A program made the position numbers and the translations under genes. The notes under the pieces were generated by a model. It did no database searches. It was not told where the DNA came from and saw only the letters and a list, made by a program, of their open reading frames with translations. Below, piece by piece: positions 1-9,530 of a stretch of 64,000 nt of DNA. The DNA is from an uncultured Bacteroidota bacterium (GTDB taxonomy: Bacteria > Bacteroidota > Bacteroidia > AKYH767-A > 2013-40CM-41-45), in contig CALMQM010000101.1 in assembly GCA_937871435.1 (NCBI GenBank), forward strand, positions 62,001-126,000, written 5' to 3'. Position 1 is the stretch's first letter, and the number at the start of each line of letters is the position of its first letter.

Positions 1-3000
1 AACAATTTGTCCTCCTTACGAGGCAACTTTTACAGATACCTCTTTGAATGCAGTATCATGGTTATGGGATTTCGGTGATGGAACAACATCGACTGATCAG
101 AACCCGAGCCATGTTTTCGCTGTTCCGGGATATCATAGTGTATCGTTGTCGATAACTACAGCTGATGGTTGTACTTATTCTACCATGCAAAGTAACAGTG
201 TTTACTTTGTTCCGTTTGGTGCACACTTCTATGGAGTTCCTCAAGGATTAACTTTCCCTATGCCAGTGCAGTTTTATGCAAACTCTGTAGGAGCTACTTC
301 ATGGTTGTGGGATTTTGGTGACAGCACAACTTCTTCACTGGAAAATCCATTTCATATTTATCAAACAAACGGTAATTATAATGTGACACTGACTATTTCA
401 AACGGACTGTGTACATTATTCTATGATCCGCCTCCGTTTAATTTTGGTACTCCGGATACAACACCTGTGAATACAGGAAATCCGGGTGTTCCGGAAGTTC
501 AACAAGGATGTGCGCCGCTCACCGTGAATTTCACGAATGTAATTCCGGGTTCAGTTGTCTGGCATTGGGATTTTGGTGATGGCGATACCTCATCGTTACA
601 ATTCCCAAATCATACCTATGAAAATGCAGGTATCTATACTGTCAGTCTGACAACTACAGATACACTCGGAATTGTGCAGATCTATCAAATGGACAGCATA
701 GTTCGGGTGGCCGGACCGCGAGCCGGCTTCATTGTGAGTCAGTCGGCGAGCTGTACATCGACACAAGTATCATTCATTGATACATCACAGAATGCGACTT
801 CATGGGAATGGGATTTCGGAGACGGAAATACATCCACTTTGTCAAGCCCATCACATGTGTACAGCAGCGGAATGCCGAATTATATCATTACCCAGACTGT
901 AAGTGATACAATGGGTTGTACAAGTGCAATATCAACCAGTATCTATTCCAATTTTGTAAGTCCGCTGCTTGCCAGTGAAACAGAAATTTGCGGTCTGGAT
1001 ACCGTAGATTTTTATACGAGTCTGCAAAATTACGCTTCCTATCTCTGGGATTTTGGTGACAGCACGACATCGACGCAGGTTTCTCCGAAACATGTGTATG
1101 CACACGAAGGAGTTTATACAACGACTCTCACGGTAACTGACCAGGCAGGTTGTTCACAGACTTTCCAGGTAAATCCTCCTATCACAGTAAGTTTACCTGA
1201 AGTGGCATTTACGACAACAACCGGTCGTCAAGGTTGTAATACGATTAACATTCAATTTGTCAATCAATCTTCCAACGCGGATTCGTACTTGTGGAATTTC
1301 GGAGATGGAACAATTTCTTCTCTTGAAAACCCAATGCACTCCTATCTGGATCCGGGACATTATGACGTGTCTCTCACTATCTTCAGGGGAAACTGTGCAA
1401 GTACTTTGAACTATCCCGAATACATTCGTGTAGATACGGCTCATGCTGATTTCACTATGACAGGCAACAGCATCTGTATGCCTTATGATATTCAATTCAC
1501 AGACCTGAGTGCAAATGCCGTTAGCTGGGCATGGAACTTCGGTACCGGTGATTCATCAAACGTGCAAAACCCCTTGTATACTTTCTCGGACTATACAGGA
1601 TTGGTGATGTCACTTGCTATTGTGGACGTAAACGGATGCCGTGACACAGCCTTCAGTCCGCCACCGTCTCCTCTTTTAGCCGACTTCAAAGCATCTCTTG
1701 ATACCGGATGTATTCCGATGGTTGTTCACTTCGATAACAGCTCATTGAATGCGGTACATTATTTCTGGGATTTCGGTGATGGAACTACCTCGACTGATGT
1801 TTCTCCGGATCATACCTATACACAAGCTGGTGATTACAACGTAAAACTGATTGTACAGTCGACACCATTCTATGGAAGTTGTACTGATACACTTGATATG
1901 CAGGCGTTGATTCATGCACGCGAACCGATTGCAGGATTTTCTACTCCGGATCGTTATGCATGCGCACCTTCACTGGTGAATTTTACAGATCTTTCACTTG
2001 ATGCTGATTCCTACCTGTGGGATTTCGGGGACAGCACAACATCAACGAACAGCAATCCATCACACATTTACAATAATCCCGGATTGTATTCTGTATCACT
2101 GATTGTTTCCAGCAATGCCGGATGTCAGGATACATTGAATATGCCGGATTACATTCGTGTGTTGGGACCATTGACAAATTTCACTGCAGATGTATTCGAA
2201 GGATGTGTTCCTTTCCAGGTACAGTTCACGGATCACAGTCATGATGCGGTAGAATGGAACTGGAGTTTTGGCGATGGTTATGCAGAATATGCCATGAGTC
2301 CGGGACACTTGTTCCAGGATACCGGAAGCTTTACTGTTTCATTGGTCACAAAAGATACTGCCGGTTGCAGTTCATATTATGAATTGCCGCAACGAATAAT
2401 TGTACATCCGTCACCAACCGCGGCTTATACAACGAGCAATATCAGTGGATGTCAGCCTTTCACAGCAACGTTTGTCAACACTTCATCAGGTTATACTTCT
2501 TCCTTGTGGAATTTCGGTGACGGAGGAACATCTACGGATAACGATCCAAATCATTTATATCTGGATGATGGTATTTATGCAGTACAGCTTATTGCTTCCA
2601 ATAATTTTGGATGTGCCGATACTTTCACGGCTGTCCAACCGTTGCGGGTTCTTCCTTCTCCCAATGCTTCCTTCACTGCCGGAGCAACACAAGGTTGCGC
2701 ACCGTTCCACGTCAATTTCTTTAACGCGACGACCAACGTAAACGGATCAACATACTTATGGGATTTCGGTGACGGGCAAACATCTACGAGTATGCATCCT
2801 TCCATTACATATCAAACTCCGGGATTCTATACTGTGAGTTTGTATGTGACAAATACGAATGGTTGCAGCGACTCTGTTTCATTCCCGGCGATGATTCATG
2901 TATTGGATACACTTCCTCCGAATGAAACAAAGATTTACAGTGTATCTGTGAGTTCAAATTCTACCGTAGAAATTAAATGGGAAAACAACCCGGCAATTGA

Positions 3001-3946
3001 TCTGGCATCGTATGTCTTGTACAGACTCAATCAGAATACACATTACTACGAATCAATTTATACGGAAACAAATATCCAAAACACCGGATTCTCTACCGAG
3101 AATACTTTTGTTGATTCCGGCTTGAATACTCTGCGAAATACTTATACATATAAAATCCAGGCATTGGATATTTGTGGAAATACAATTCCATTGGATCAAC
3201 TAACGGCCCACACTACGATCAATGTTTCTTCACAGCGACAGGGTCAGGATATACATGTGTCATGGACACCTTATTCCGGTTGCCCTGTGAGCAGCTATGA
3301 AATTTACCGTTGTGAACCGGGAGAAACTCCGCAGTATCTCACCACTGTTCCACCGGATACTCTCGATTATACAGATACCACGTTTGAATGTCCGCATCCG
3401 TATTCTTACAGGATCAAGGCAACTGATCTTTGTGGAACGAGTTATATTTCATACAGTGATACATCAGTAACAATTCCATTAAACACATTGGCCAATCAGA
3501 TTGTAGATGTAGTACGATCTACAGTGGTAGACAATCAATTTGTACTTACTGAATGGAAAGAACCAGTTGTTCATCCGGAGAAAGTCGCTCAGTTTGATAT
3601 TTACCGGTCTACCGACAATGTGAATTTCTCTTACGTTGCTACGGTACCTTCATTACAAACTGATTATCCTGACTATTCAGTGGATGTACAAAACAATCAT
3701 TACTACTACAAGATCCTTGTTGTGAATACTTGTGATATCACTGAAGATCTGAGTCCGATTACATCTACAATTCTCCTGCGCGGAGAAATGAATGAAGGAC
3801 GTCAGGTACATCTTGAATGGACACCATACAAAGGCTGGGAACCGGGAGTGGAATATTATATCCTGGAGAAGCTGGATGAAAATGGTCATTGGCAGGTCCT
3901 GAAGCAGGTGAATGGAAATCAATTGCAGTACGATTATCAGGAATAA
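1..3946 (+). CDS. Giant PKD-repeat surface protein, 5' end outside window
   Basis: The frame is open from base 2 and runs to TAA at 3944-3946, so at least 1314 codons are present and the true start lies upstream. Twelve PKD domains are visible up to about base 2900. Each has a W/Y-x-W-[DNS]-F-G core (mostly WDFGD[GS]), a TSTxxNPxHxY turn and a GCxD strand, and the first is cut by the window edge. From about 2930 the chain becomes fibronectin-III-like (IYR, YSYRIKATD, WTPYKGW motifs), four partial or complete units. PKD and Fn3 modules are extracellular adhesive or spacer domains, and in Bacteroidota such proteins are normally T9SS cargo. This one stops in the middle of the last Fn3 unit and has no sorting domain, so it looks truncated. 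The family assignment is firm; ligand and function are unknown. Confidence 0.9.
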   Translation, partial: TICPPYEATFTDTSLNAVSWLWDFGDGTTSTDQNPSHVFAVPGYHSVSLSITTADGCTYSTMQSNSVYFVPFGAHFYGVPQGLTFPMPVQFYANSVGATSWLWDFGDSTTSSLENPFHIYQTNGNYNVTLTISNGLCTLFYDPPPFNFGTPDTTPVNTGNPGVPEVQQGCAPLTVNFTNVIPGSVVWHWDFGDGDTSSLQFPNHTYENAGIYTVSLTTTDTLGIVQIYQMDSIVRVAGPRAGFIVSQSASCTSTQVSFIDTSQNATSWEWDFGDGNTSTLSSPSHVYSSGMPNYIITQTVSDTMGCTSAISTSIYSNFVSPLLASETEICGLDTVDFYTSLQNYASYLWDFGDSTTSTQVSPKHVYAHEGVYTTTLTVTDQAGCSQTFQVNPPITVSLPEVAFTTTTGRQGCNTINIQFVNQSSNADSYLWNFGDGTISSLENPMHSYLDPGHYDVSLTIFRGNCASTLNYPEYIRVDTAHADFTMTGNSICMPYDIQFTDLSANAVSWAWNFGTGDSSNVQNPLYTFSDYTGLVMSLAIVDVNGCRDTAFSPPPSPLLADFKASLDTGCIPMVVHFDNSSLNAVHYFWDFGDGTTSTDVSPDHTYTQAGDYNVKLIVQSTPFYGSCTDTLDMQALIHAREPIAGFSTPDRYACAPSLVNFTDLSLDADSYLWDFGDSTTSTNSNPSHIYNNPGLYSVSLIVSSNAGCQDTLNMPDYIRVLGPLTNFTADVFEGCVPFQVQFTDHSHDAVEWNWSFGDGYAEYAMSPGHLFQDTGSFTVSLVTKDTAGCSSYYELPQRIIVHPSPTAAYTTSNISGCQPFTATFVNTSSGYTSSLWNFGDGGTSTDNDPNHLYLDDGIYAVQLIASNNFGCADTFTAVQPLRVLPSPNASFTAGATQGCAPFHVNFFNATTNVNGSTYLWDFGDGQTSTSMHPSITYQTPGFYTVSLYVTNTNGCSDSVSFPAMIHVLDTLPPNETKIYSVSVSSNSTVEIKWENNPAIDLASYVLYRLNQNTHYYESIYTETNIQNTGFSTENTFVDSGLNTLRNTYTYKIQALDICGNTIPLDQLTAHTTINVSSQRQGQDIHVSWTPYSGCPVSSYEIYRCEPGETPQYLTTVPPDTLDYTDTTFECPHPYSYRIKATDLCGTSYISYSDTSVTIPLNTLANQIVDVVRSTVVDNQFVLTEWKEPVVHPEKVAQFDIYRSTDNVNFSYVATVPSLQTDYPDYSVDVQNNHYYYKILVVNTCDITEDLSPITSTILLRGEMNEGRQVHLEWTPYKGWEPGVEYYILEKLDENGHWQVLKQVNGNQLQYDYQE

Positions 3947-4034
3947 GCACGAGAATATGACATTGATTGTACTGACTTCGTACATCTACCGGACATTTTT
4001 TAAATACCGACACTTTAAGGTCTTGAAAGCAACC

Positions 4035-4382
4035 ATGAAAAAAATCATGATGAATGCTGAAGGAAAGGCAGTGGTATATCAAATTCAGGTGGAAACCAAA
4101 AAGTCTTCTGACGAACTGATTTTTGAGGAAGTATGGATCGACGAGAAGAGATTTAAAATAAAATTACGTGATCAGGAAAGGGAGATCGTATCGACTTTTC
4201 AGGACAAGCAGGTTGTAAATCTGGATATCGCTGAAGAAGCTGTACAGGATGAGACTAGCTCTCGTCCGAAAGAAATCCTGAAAAGCAAAGTCCTCGTAGG
4301 ATACAGTATCGGGAACAAAAGGAAATTTCTCTCGATCAGTAAATTTGATGAAAACGACGAGAACTACTTTCAGGAAGAATAG
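4035..4382 (+). CDS. Small acidic hypothetical protein
   Basis: This is an unrecognised 115-residue protein. I start it at ATG 4035 (MKKIMMNAEG). An in-frame ATG at 3957 would add a hydrophobic stretch (MTLIVLTSYIY) of doubtful value. The chain is charged, with alternating short strands and no signal peptide or membrane segment, so it is probably cytoplasmic. It ends in an acidic tail (FDENDENYFQEE). It begins 88 bases after the PKD gene and is followed by a strong hairpin terminator, so it may be the last gene of that transcript. No function can be assigned. Confidence 0.6.
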   Translation: MKKIMMNAEGKAVVYQIQVETKKSSDELIFEEVWIDEKRFKIKLRDQEREIVSTFQDKQVVNLDIAEEAVQDETSSRPKEILKSKVLVGYSIGNKRKFLSISKFDENDENYFQEE

Positions 4383-4410
4383 TAAATCGTGAATAGAAAA
4401 ATCTTACTTT

Positions 4411-4436
4411 AGGGCTGCAAATGCGGCCCTTTTTTA
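4411..4436 (+). terminator. Rho-independent terminator overlapping the next start codon
   Basis: An 8-bp stem (AGGGCTGC / GCGGCCCT, one G-T pair) closes an AAAT loop at 4411-4430 and is followed by TTTTTT. It lies 29 bases after the 4035-4382 gene and would end its transcript. The ATG of the sensor kinase (4421) begins in the loop, so the hairpin also covers that start. Confidence 0.8.
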
Positions 4437-5398
4437 TTCTTACCATACTTGCTTTTTATGTACTCATCCAGTTTTGCTGGTGGGCTTACCTTCTTGTTGA
4501 TCTGAACAATGAAGTATACGAGCACAGGATTGAGAACGTTCAATTGAAAGCTGATACGCCGGAATCTTCAAAAGAAGCAATCCTGGATCTTGAGAAAAAA
4601 AACACACAGCGATTATGGATGGTCATTGGTGAAGGCAGTGTATTCCTGGCATTACTCACATGGGGAAGCATTCTTACTGCAAGAGCAATCCGAAAAGAGG
4701 TCGCTCTGGCACGGCAACAAAAAAACTTCCTGTTGTCAATTACACATGAATTCAAATCACCACTGGCATCCATCAAATTGTATCTTCAAACTATACTCCG
4801 TCACGATCTTGAAAAAGAAAAAGAGAAATCGTTTATCAATAGTGCCATCAACGATACAGAACGACTTAACAATCTCGTGGAAAATGCCCTTCTTGCAAAT
4901 CTAATTGATCACAAAGGATATTCTTTCGCGATAGAAGAAGTAAATCTTTCAGCACTAGTTCGATTACAGGTGCAAAAGTTACAAGCCGTCCCTGATCCGA
5001 ATAAATTTGAAACACATATTGAAGAAGGAATGTATATTCAGGGAGATAAGAACGCTCTCATCCTGCTGATATCAAATCTTGTGGAGAATGCATTGAAATA
5101 TGCTCCCAAAGATTCCGCTCTTGGTGTTACACTTCAGATGGAAGATAAAAAGGTACTCCTGTGCATCAGTGATCATGGTCCGGGCATTCCTGATTCAGAG
5201 AAACAAAAAATATTTGACAAATTTTACCGTCTGGGAAACGAAGAAACCCGGAAAACAAAAGGTACAGGTCTGGGACTCTTCATTGTGAAATATATCGTGA
5301 AGGGTCACAATGGACAAATCATTGTGAAGGACAATGTACCCAACGGTACAATTTTCTGCATCCAGTTCCCTCCTTCGACTGAACCACACAAAAAATAA
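4421..5398 (+). CDS. Orphan sensor histidine kinase
   Basis: This is a 325-aa membrane sensor kinase. Two transmembrane helices (about residues 3-27 and 66-88) enclose a short roughly 38-residue extracytoplasmic loop. The H-box ITHEFKSPLASIK has phospho-acceptor His109. It is followed by an N-box (NLVENALKYAP), a G1 box (DHGPGIP), an F-box (IFDKFYR) and a G2 box (GTGLGLFIVK). These are the HisKA plus HATPase_c modules of EnvZ/PhoR-type kinases, but there is no HAMP or PAS domain. Start: upstream in-frame stop TAG is at 4394 and there is no other in-frame Met before residue 67, so ATG 4421 inside the hairpin is the best choice. No response regulator is adjacent; the next gene is gpmI. The sensed signal is unknown. 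Confidence 0.88.
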   Translation: MRPFFILTILAFYVLIQFCWWAYLLVDLNNEVYEHRIENVQLKADTPESSKEAILDLEKKNTQRLWMVIGEGSVFLALLTWGSILTARAIRKEVALARQQKNFLLSITHEFKSPLASIKLYLQTILRHDLEKEKEKSFINSAINDTERLNNLVENALLANLIDHKGYSFAIEEVNLSALVRLQVQKLQAVPDPNKFETHIEEGMYIQGDKNALILLISNLVENALKYAPKDSALGVTLQMEDKKVLLCISDHGPGIPDSEKQKIFDKFYRLGNEETRKTKGTGLGLFIVKYIVKGHNGQIIVKDNVPNGTIFCIQFPPSTEPHKK

Positions 5399-5479
5399 AG
5401 CGGCTTTTGTAAACCCTGACTATTCAGTGTTTTGAGACGAGCTAAATGCATTTTCGGATACTAAACCTGTGATATTTGT

Positions 5480-5492
5480 CCGGTTAAACCGG
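5480..5492. repeat. Short perfect inverted repeat
   Basis: CCGGTT-A-AACCGG forms a 6-bp palindrome with a single central base in the 233-bp gap before gpmI. It has no T-run, so it is not a terminator. A protein-binding site is possible but unsupported. Confidence 0.3.
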
Positions 5493-5546
5493 CCGAATCC
5501 CATGCATTTTAATCTTCCATTTCCACAAACATCGTCCCTGATTTCG

Positions 5547-5554
5547 TAAATTTG
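5547..5554 (+). promoter_or_regulatory. Candidate -7 box upstream of gpmI
   Basis: TAAATTTG fits the Bacteroidota sigma-A -7 consensus TAnnTTTG and would give a leader of about 70 nt before gpmI. No convincing -33 TTTG was found at the usual spacing. Confidence 0.4.
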
Positions 5555-5631
5555 CACACCTTGTAAGAATGGCAACTGTATTTCAGTCTTTGTCCAAGCT
5601 TACATGATTTCATCCTTCAAAAATTCAGTCA

Positions 5632-7152
5632 ATGCATAAAAAAGTTGTGTTGATCATCATGGATGGTTGGGGCAAAGGACCACAAACATCCGCGAATGCA
5701 ATTTACAAATCGAAGACTCCATTCATCGATTCACTTTTCTCATCCCGCCCGAATTCCGAACTTCTTACTTCCGGTGAAAATGTTGGTTTGCCTGAGGGAC
5801 AAATGGGGAATTCCGAAGTTGGACATTTAAATATCGGAGCCGGAAGAGTTGTATACCAGGATCTGGTGAAGGTGAATCTTGCCATCAAAGACGGATCAAT
5901 GCACAAACATCCGGTAATCCTTCAAATGATGGAGTATGCAAAAAAAGGGAATCACAAACTTCACTTTATGGGATTGTTATCTGATGGTGGAGTTCATTCT
6001 CATATTAATCATCTGAAAGCTCTTTGTGATATTGCAAAAGAAAATGGTGTAAGTAATACATTCATTCATGCTTTTATGGATGGAAGGGACACAGATCCCA
6101 AAGCCGGTATTTCCTATCTCGAAGAGTTGAATGAACATCTTCAGCATTCAGCCGGAAAGATTGCCAGTGTCGTTGGAAGATATTATGCCATGGACCGTGA
6201 TAAACGCTGGGAGCGAATCCAGCTTGCCTATGATTTACTTGTGAATGGGAAAGGATTACACTCGGAAAATGCTGTTCAGTCTGTAAAAGAATCTTATGCT
6301 GAAGGTGTCACAGATGAATTCATCAAACCAATTGTGATTGTGGATGAACACAATCACGCCATTGCAAAAATTGAACCCGGCGACGCGGTGTTGTGCTTTA
6401 ATTTCCGTACAGACAGATGCAGGGAAATTACGATGGCACTCACACAAAAAGATTTTCATGAACAGAATATGCATCGAATGGATCTGCATTATGTAACCAT
6501 GACAAATTACGACGATTCATTCCGGGGTGTGAAGGTTATTTATGAAAAAGACAATCTTGAGAATACGTTAGGGGAAATTATTTCCAAAGCCGGGTTAAAA
6601 CAATTGCGTATAGCCGAGACAGAAAAATATCCGCATGTCACTTTTTTCTTTTCCGGAGGAAGAGAAGAACCATTTGCACAGGAAAACAGGATTATGATTC
6701 CATCTCCGAAAGTGGCGACTTACGATCTTCAGCCTGAAATGAGCGCCTATGGAGTGACTGATGCTGTTTGTGCTGAATTGCAAAAAGCTGAAGTGGATTT
6801 TGTGTGCCTGAATTTTGCAAATACCGATATGGTTGGTCACACTGGAGTGTTTCCTGCTGTGGTGAGAGCAGTAGAAACTGTTGACTCTTGCGTGAAGCGT
6901 GTTGTAGAAACCGGTCTGGCGAATGGATATTCATTTTTGATAACTGCCGATCATGGAAATGCCGACTTCATGATTAATGAGGACGGAACTCCCAATACTG
7001 CTCATACTACGAACCCGGTTCCATTGTTTCTAATTGATCCGGAATACAAATCAATTCGCAATGGCAGACTGGCTGATCTTGCTCCGACAATTCTCAGGAT
7101 GATGAAACTTGACATTCCAAAAGAAATGACCGGCAAATGTCTTGTAGAATAA
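5632..7152 (+). CDS. gpmI: 2,3-bisphosphoglycerate-independent phosphoglycerate mutase
   Basis: This enzyme interconverts 3- and 2-phosphoglycerate in glycolysis and gluconeogenesis, using two Mn ions and a phosphoserine intermediate, in the cytosol. At 506 aa it has the normal family length. The alkaline-phosphatase-fold start LIIMDGWG holds the first metal Asp (D11). GQMGNSEVGHLNIGAGR contains the nucleophile Ser61. A DGRDTDP motif lies near residue 150, and the C-terminal metal motifs NTDMVGHTG and TADHGNAD are intact. It stands alone, 233 bases after the kinase and 73 bases before the peptidase. Together with fbp in this window it supports a complete lower glycolytic/gluconeogenic route. 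Confidence 0.97.
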   Translation: MHKKVVLIIMDGWGKGPQTSANAIYKSKTPFIDSLFSSRPNSELLTSGENVGLPEGQMGNSEVGHLNIGAGRVVYQDLVKVNLAIKDGSMHKHPVILQMMEYAKKGNHKLHFMGLLSDGGVHSHINHLKALCDIAKENGVSNTFIHAFMDGRDTDPKAGISYLEELNEHLQHSAGKIASVVGRYYAMDRDKRWERIQLAYDLLVNGKGLHSENAVQSVKESYAEGVTDEFIKPIVIVDEHNHAIAKIEPGDAVLCFNFRTDRCREITMALTQKDFHEQNMHRMDLHYVTMTNYDDSFRGVKVIYEKDNLENTLGEIISKAGLKQLRIAETEKYPHVTFFFSGGREEPFAQENRIMIPSPKVATYDLQPEMSAYGVTDAVCAELQKAEVDFVCLNFANTDMVGHTGVFPAVVRAVETVDSCVKRVVETGLANGYSFLITADHGNADFMINEDGTPNTAHTTNPVPLFLIDPEYKSIRNGRLADLAPTILRMMKLDIPKEMTGKCLVE

Positions 7153-7225
7153 TCGAATTTCTATCTATTTCTGATCTTCAATCATTTTATCCAAATAACT
7201 CTTCCTGCATTTAAACTTCCACATT

Positions 7226-8593
7226 ATGACAATCAAAGAATATATCAACACCAACGAAAAAAGATTTCTTGATGAACTTTTTGAATTACTGAGAATACCA
7301 TCCGTAAGTGCAGACAGTAAGTATGCAAAGGATGTAACGCGGGCTGCAGAATTTATTAAAACTAAATTGCTTGATGCCGGTGCGGATATGGCAGAAGTCT
7401 GTCCTACAAAAGGACATCCGATTGTTTACGGAGAAAAAATCATAGACCCAAAACTTCCAACGATAGTAGTTTATGGTCATTATGATGTACAACCTGCTGA
7501 TCCTGTTTCTTTATGGCAAACTCCGCCTTTTGAACCTGAAATCCGTGACGGTAAAATTTACGCACGTGGTTCCTGCGATGACAAAGGCCAGGTATATATG
7601 CATATCAAAGCATTCGAATGGATGATGAAGAGCAAGACTCTTCCATGCAATGTTCGCTTTATGATTGAAGGAGAAGAAGAAGTTGGCTCAAGCAATCTTG
7701 GAATTTGGGTAAAAGAAAATAAACACAGATTAAAAGGTGATGTGATTTTGATTTCCGATACTTCCATTCTTGCAAATGACTTGCCTTCCATCGAATCAGG
7801 CTTACGCGGATTGAGCTATGTTGAAGTCGAAGTAACCGGACCGAACCGTGATTTGCATTCCGGAGTGTATGGAGGAGCAGTTGCGAATCCAATTACCATT
7901 CTGTGTGAAATGATCGCTTCCATGAAAGACAAGAATAATCACGTTACTATTCCGGGATTTTATGATGCGGTATTGGAATTGTCAGCACAGGATAGAGCTG
8001 AATTAAACAAAACACCGTTTGATCTGGAGGCTTACAAGAAGGATTTGGGTATCGGCGATATTCATGGTGAAGCCGGTTATACCACGCTGGAAAGAACAGG
8101 CATTCGACCTACACTGGAATTGAATGGCATTTGGGGAGGTTATACCGGTGAAGGATCCAAAACAGTATTGCCTTCCAAAGCATTTGCAAAAATCAGTATG
8201 CGTCTTGTTCCAAATCAATCGGCCGATAAAATCACGGAATTGTTCAGTAAACATTTTAAAAGTATTGCTCCGAAATCTGTACAGGTGGAAGTTCGTCCGC
8301 ACCATGGAGGAGAACCTGTGGTCACTCCGACAGATGGTATCGCCTTCAAAGCGGCGAGTATGGCGATGGAAACAACATTCGGGAAAAAACCAATTCCAAC
8401 GCGTGGTGGAGGAAGTATTCCTATTGTCGCATTGTTCGAGAAAGAACTTGGTCTGAAATCGGTATTGATGGGCTTTGGTCTCGACAGCGATTTGATTCAT
8501 TCACCAAACGAACATTATGGTGTCTTCAATTTCCTGAAAGGAATTGAAACCATTCCATTGTTCTTTGAAAATTTTACGAAGCTTAGCAAATAG
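7226..8593 (+). CDS. M20 family dipeptidase
   Basis: This is a 455-aa zinc dipeptidase of the M20 family, carnosinase/CNDP-like branch. The first metal site is seen in VVYGHYDVQPADP (His85, Asp87). The bridging Asp lies in ARGSCDDKGQ and the catalytic Glu pair in EGEEEVGS near residue 150. The lid (dimerisation) domain occupies about residues 200-330 and includes NGIWGGYTGEG. A final metal His is in SDLIHSPNEH. No signal peptide is present, so it probably acts on imported dipeptides in the cytosol. The gene follows gpmI and ends in a strong terminator. Substrate specificity cannot be read from sequence. Confidence 0.93.
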   Translation: MTIKEYINTNEKRFLDELFELLRIPSVSADSKYAKDVTRAAEFIKTKLLDAGADMAEVCPTKGHPIVYGEKIIDPKLPTIVVYGHYDVQPADPVSLWQTPPFEPEIRDGKIYARGSCDDKGQVYMHIKAFEWMMKSKTLPCNVRFMIEGEEEVGSSNLGIWVKENKHRLKGDVILISDTSILANDLPSIESGLRGLSYVEVEVTGPNRDLHSGVYGGAVANPITILCEMIASMKDKNNHVTIPGFYDAVLELSAQDRAELNKTPFDLEAYKKDLGIGDIHGEAGYTTLERTGIRPTLELNGIWGGYTGEGSKTVLPSKAFAKISMRLVPNQSADKITELFSKHFKSIAPKSVQVEVRPHHGGEPVVTPTDGIAFKAASMAMETTFGKKPIPTRGGGSIPIVALFEKELGLKSVLMGFGLDSDLIHSPNEHYGVFNFLKGIETIPLFFENFTKLSK

Positions 8594-8604
8594 CAAACAC
8601 AAAA

Positions 8605-8635
8605 GTCCCGAACACAGTTTCGGGATTTTTTTTTT
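8605..8635 (+). terminator. Rho-independent terminator after the M20 dipeptidase
   Basis: A 7-bp stem TCCCGAA / TTCGGGA with a 6-nt loop at 8606-8625 is followed by ten T. The convergent DMT gene ends 11 bases further on. The other strand has only a short T tract, so the main direction is plus. Confidence 0.85.
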
Positions 8636-8645
8636 GAAAATTAAA

Positions 8646-9524
8646 TCAGTTCTTTTTGTTGATCAGGTATACTCCGCCGAGAATTCCGCCGAGACCTGCA
8701 AGATGCCAATAACTCAGCGTTTCATGATCAAACAATCCCCAGATCGTAGCAACTATAGGAATAAGATAGGTAACAGATGATGCCACCAATGCTCCGGAGA
8801 TTTTGATGAGTTGATTAAATAAAACTGTCGACAAAGCAGTACTGAGTAATCCCAATAACACGATACACATCAGGCTGAATCCGGCACCATCAACGGTTTG
8901 TGTGCGATGAATAAAATCTGTACTGAAAAGAAAGATTCCCATTGGTATCCCAACGATAAACAAAGCAAACCCTGTATTGTGAACAGAGCCGGTTGTACTC
9001 AGGAAACTTCTGAGAATATTTACACTCAATGCATAACACCCAGTCGCGAGAACGATATACCAGACATAAACAGGATTTCCCTGCACTTCTCCCCCGGTTC
9101 TTCCAAATATCAATAGTAAAGCACCCACCAATCCAACCACGAGTCCTGTAATGCGGTTTCGTCCTGATTTCATACCGAAGAACAACATACCCGCAATGAG
9201 AGTGAAGATCGGAGTGAGAGCATTGACCATTCCTGCAACCGCACTGCTGATATTTGTTTCAGCCAAAGGAAAAAGAATGGCCGGAATCGCGTTGCCAAAC
9301 AATCCTGTCCCGGCAAGGTATTTCCATTTTGATTTCTCAATCTTTCCAAAGGAGCGGGCAATGAATGGGAAGAGGGCAAGAGCTGAAACAAAAATTCTTA
9401 AAGCTCCCACCTGATAAGGTGTGTACACTTCAATTCCTCGTTTCATCAGGATAAATGAACTGCCCCAGATCACTGATAGAATTGCCAAAAGAAAGTATGC
9501 TCTCTTTTTAGGTGAATCAGTCAT
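8646..9524 (-). CDS. EamA/DMT-family membrane exporter
   Basis: This is a 292-aa inner-membrane protein with about ten hydrophobic helices arranged as two EamA repeats (roughly residues 8-140 and 150-290). Characteristic segments are the first-helix motif SVIWGSSFILMKRG, the loop PYQVGALRIFVSALAL and the second repeat's SGALVASSVTYLIPIVATIWG. DMT proteins of this type usually export amino acids or other small metabolites, but the substrate cannot be predicted. It starts 6 bases after the stop of the helicase gene, so the two are very likely co-transcribed. Confidence 0.9.
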   Translation of the reverse strand: MTDSPKKRAYFLLAILSVIWGSSFILMKRGIEVYTPYQVGALRIFVSALALFPFIARSFGKIEKSKWKYLAGTGLFGNAIPAILFPLAETNISSAVAGMVNALTPIFTLIAGMLFFGMKSGRNRITGLVVGLVGALLLIFGRTGGEVQGNPVYVWYIVLATGCYALSVNILRSFLSTTGSVHNTGFALFIVGIPMGIFLFSTDFIHRTQTVDGAGFSLMCIVLLGLLSTALSTVLFNQLIKISGALVASSVTYLIPIVATIWGLFDHETLSYWHLAGLGGILGGVYLINKKN

Positions 9525-9530
9525 TGAAAA

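Noticed and set aside
3947-4034. Possible frameshift that would restore the missing PKD-protein C-terminus
   Set aside because: All three plus frames after the stop were read. None gives a sorting-domain motif, so a single-base error cannot explain the short end.
8003-8500. 165-aa reading frame antisense to the M20 dipeptidase
   Set aside because: It mirrors codons of a well-supported gene; composition is His/Arg/Cys-rich with no domain and no promoter.
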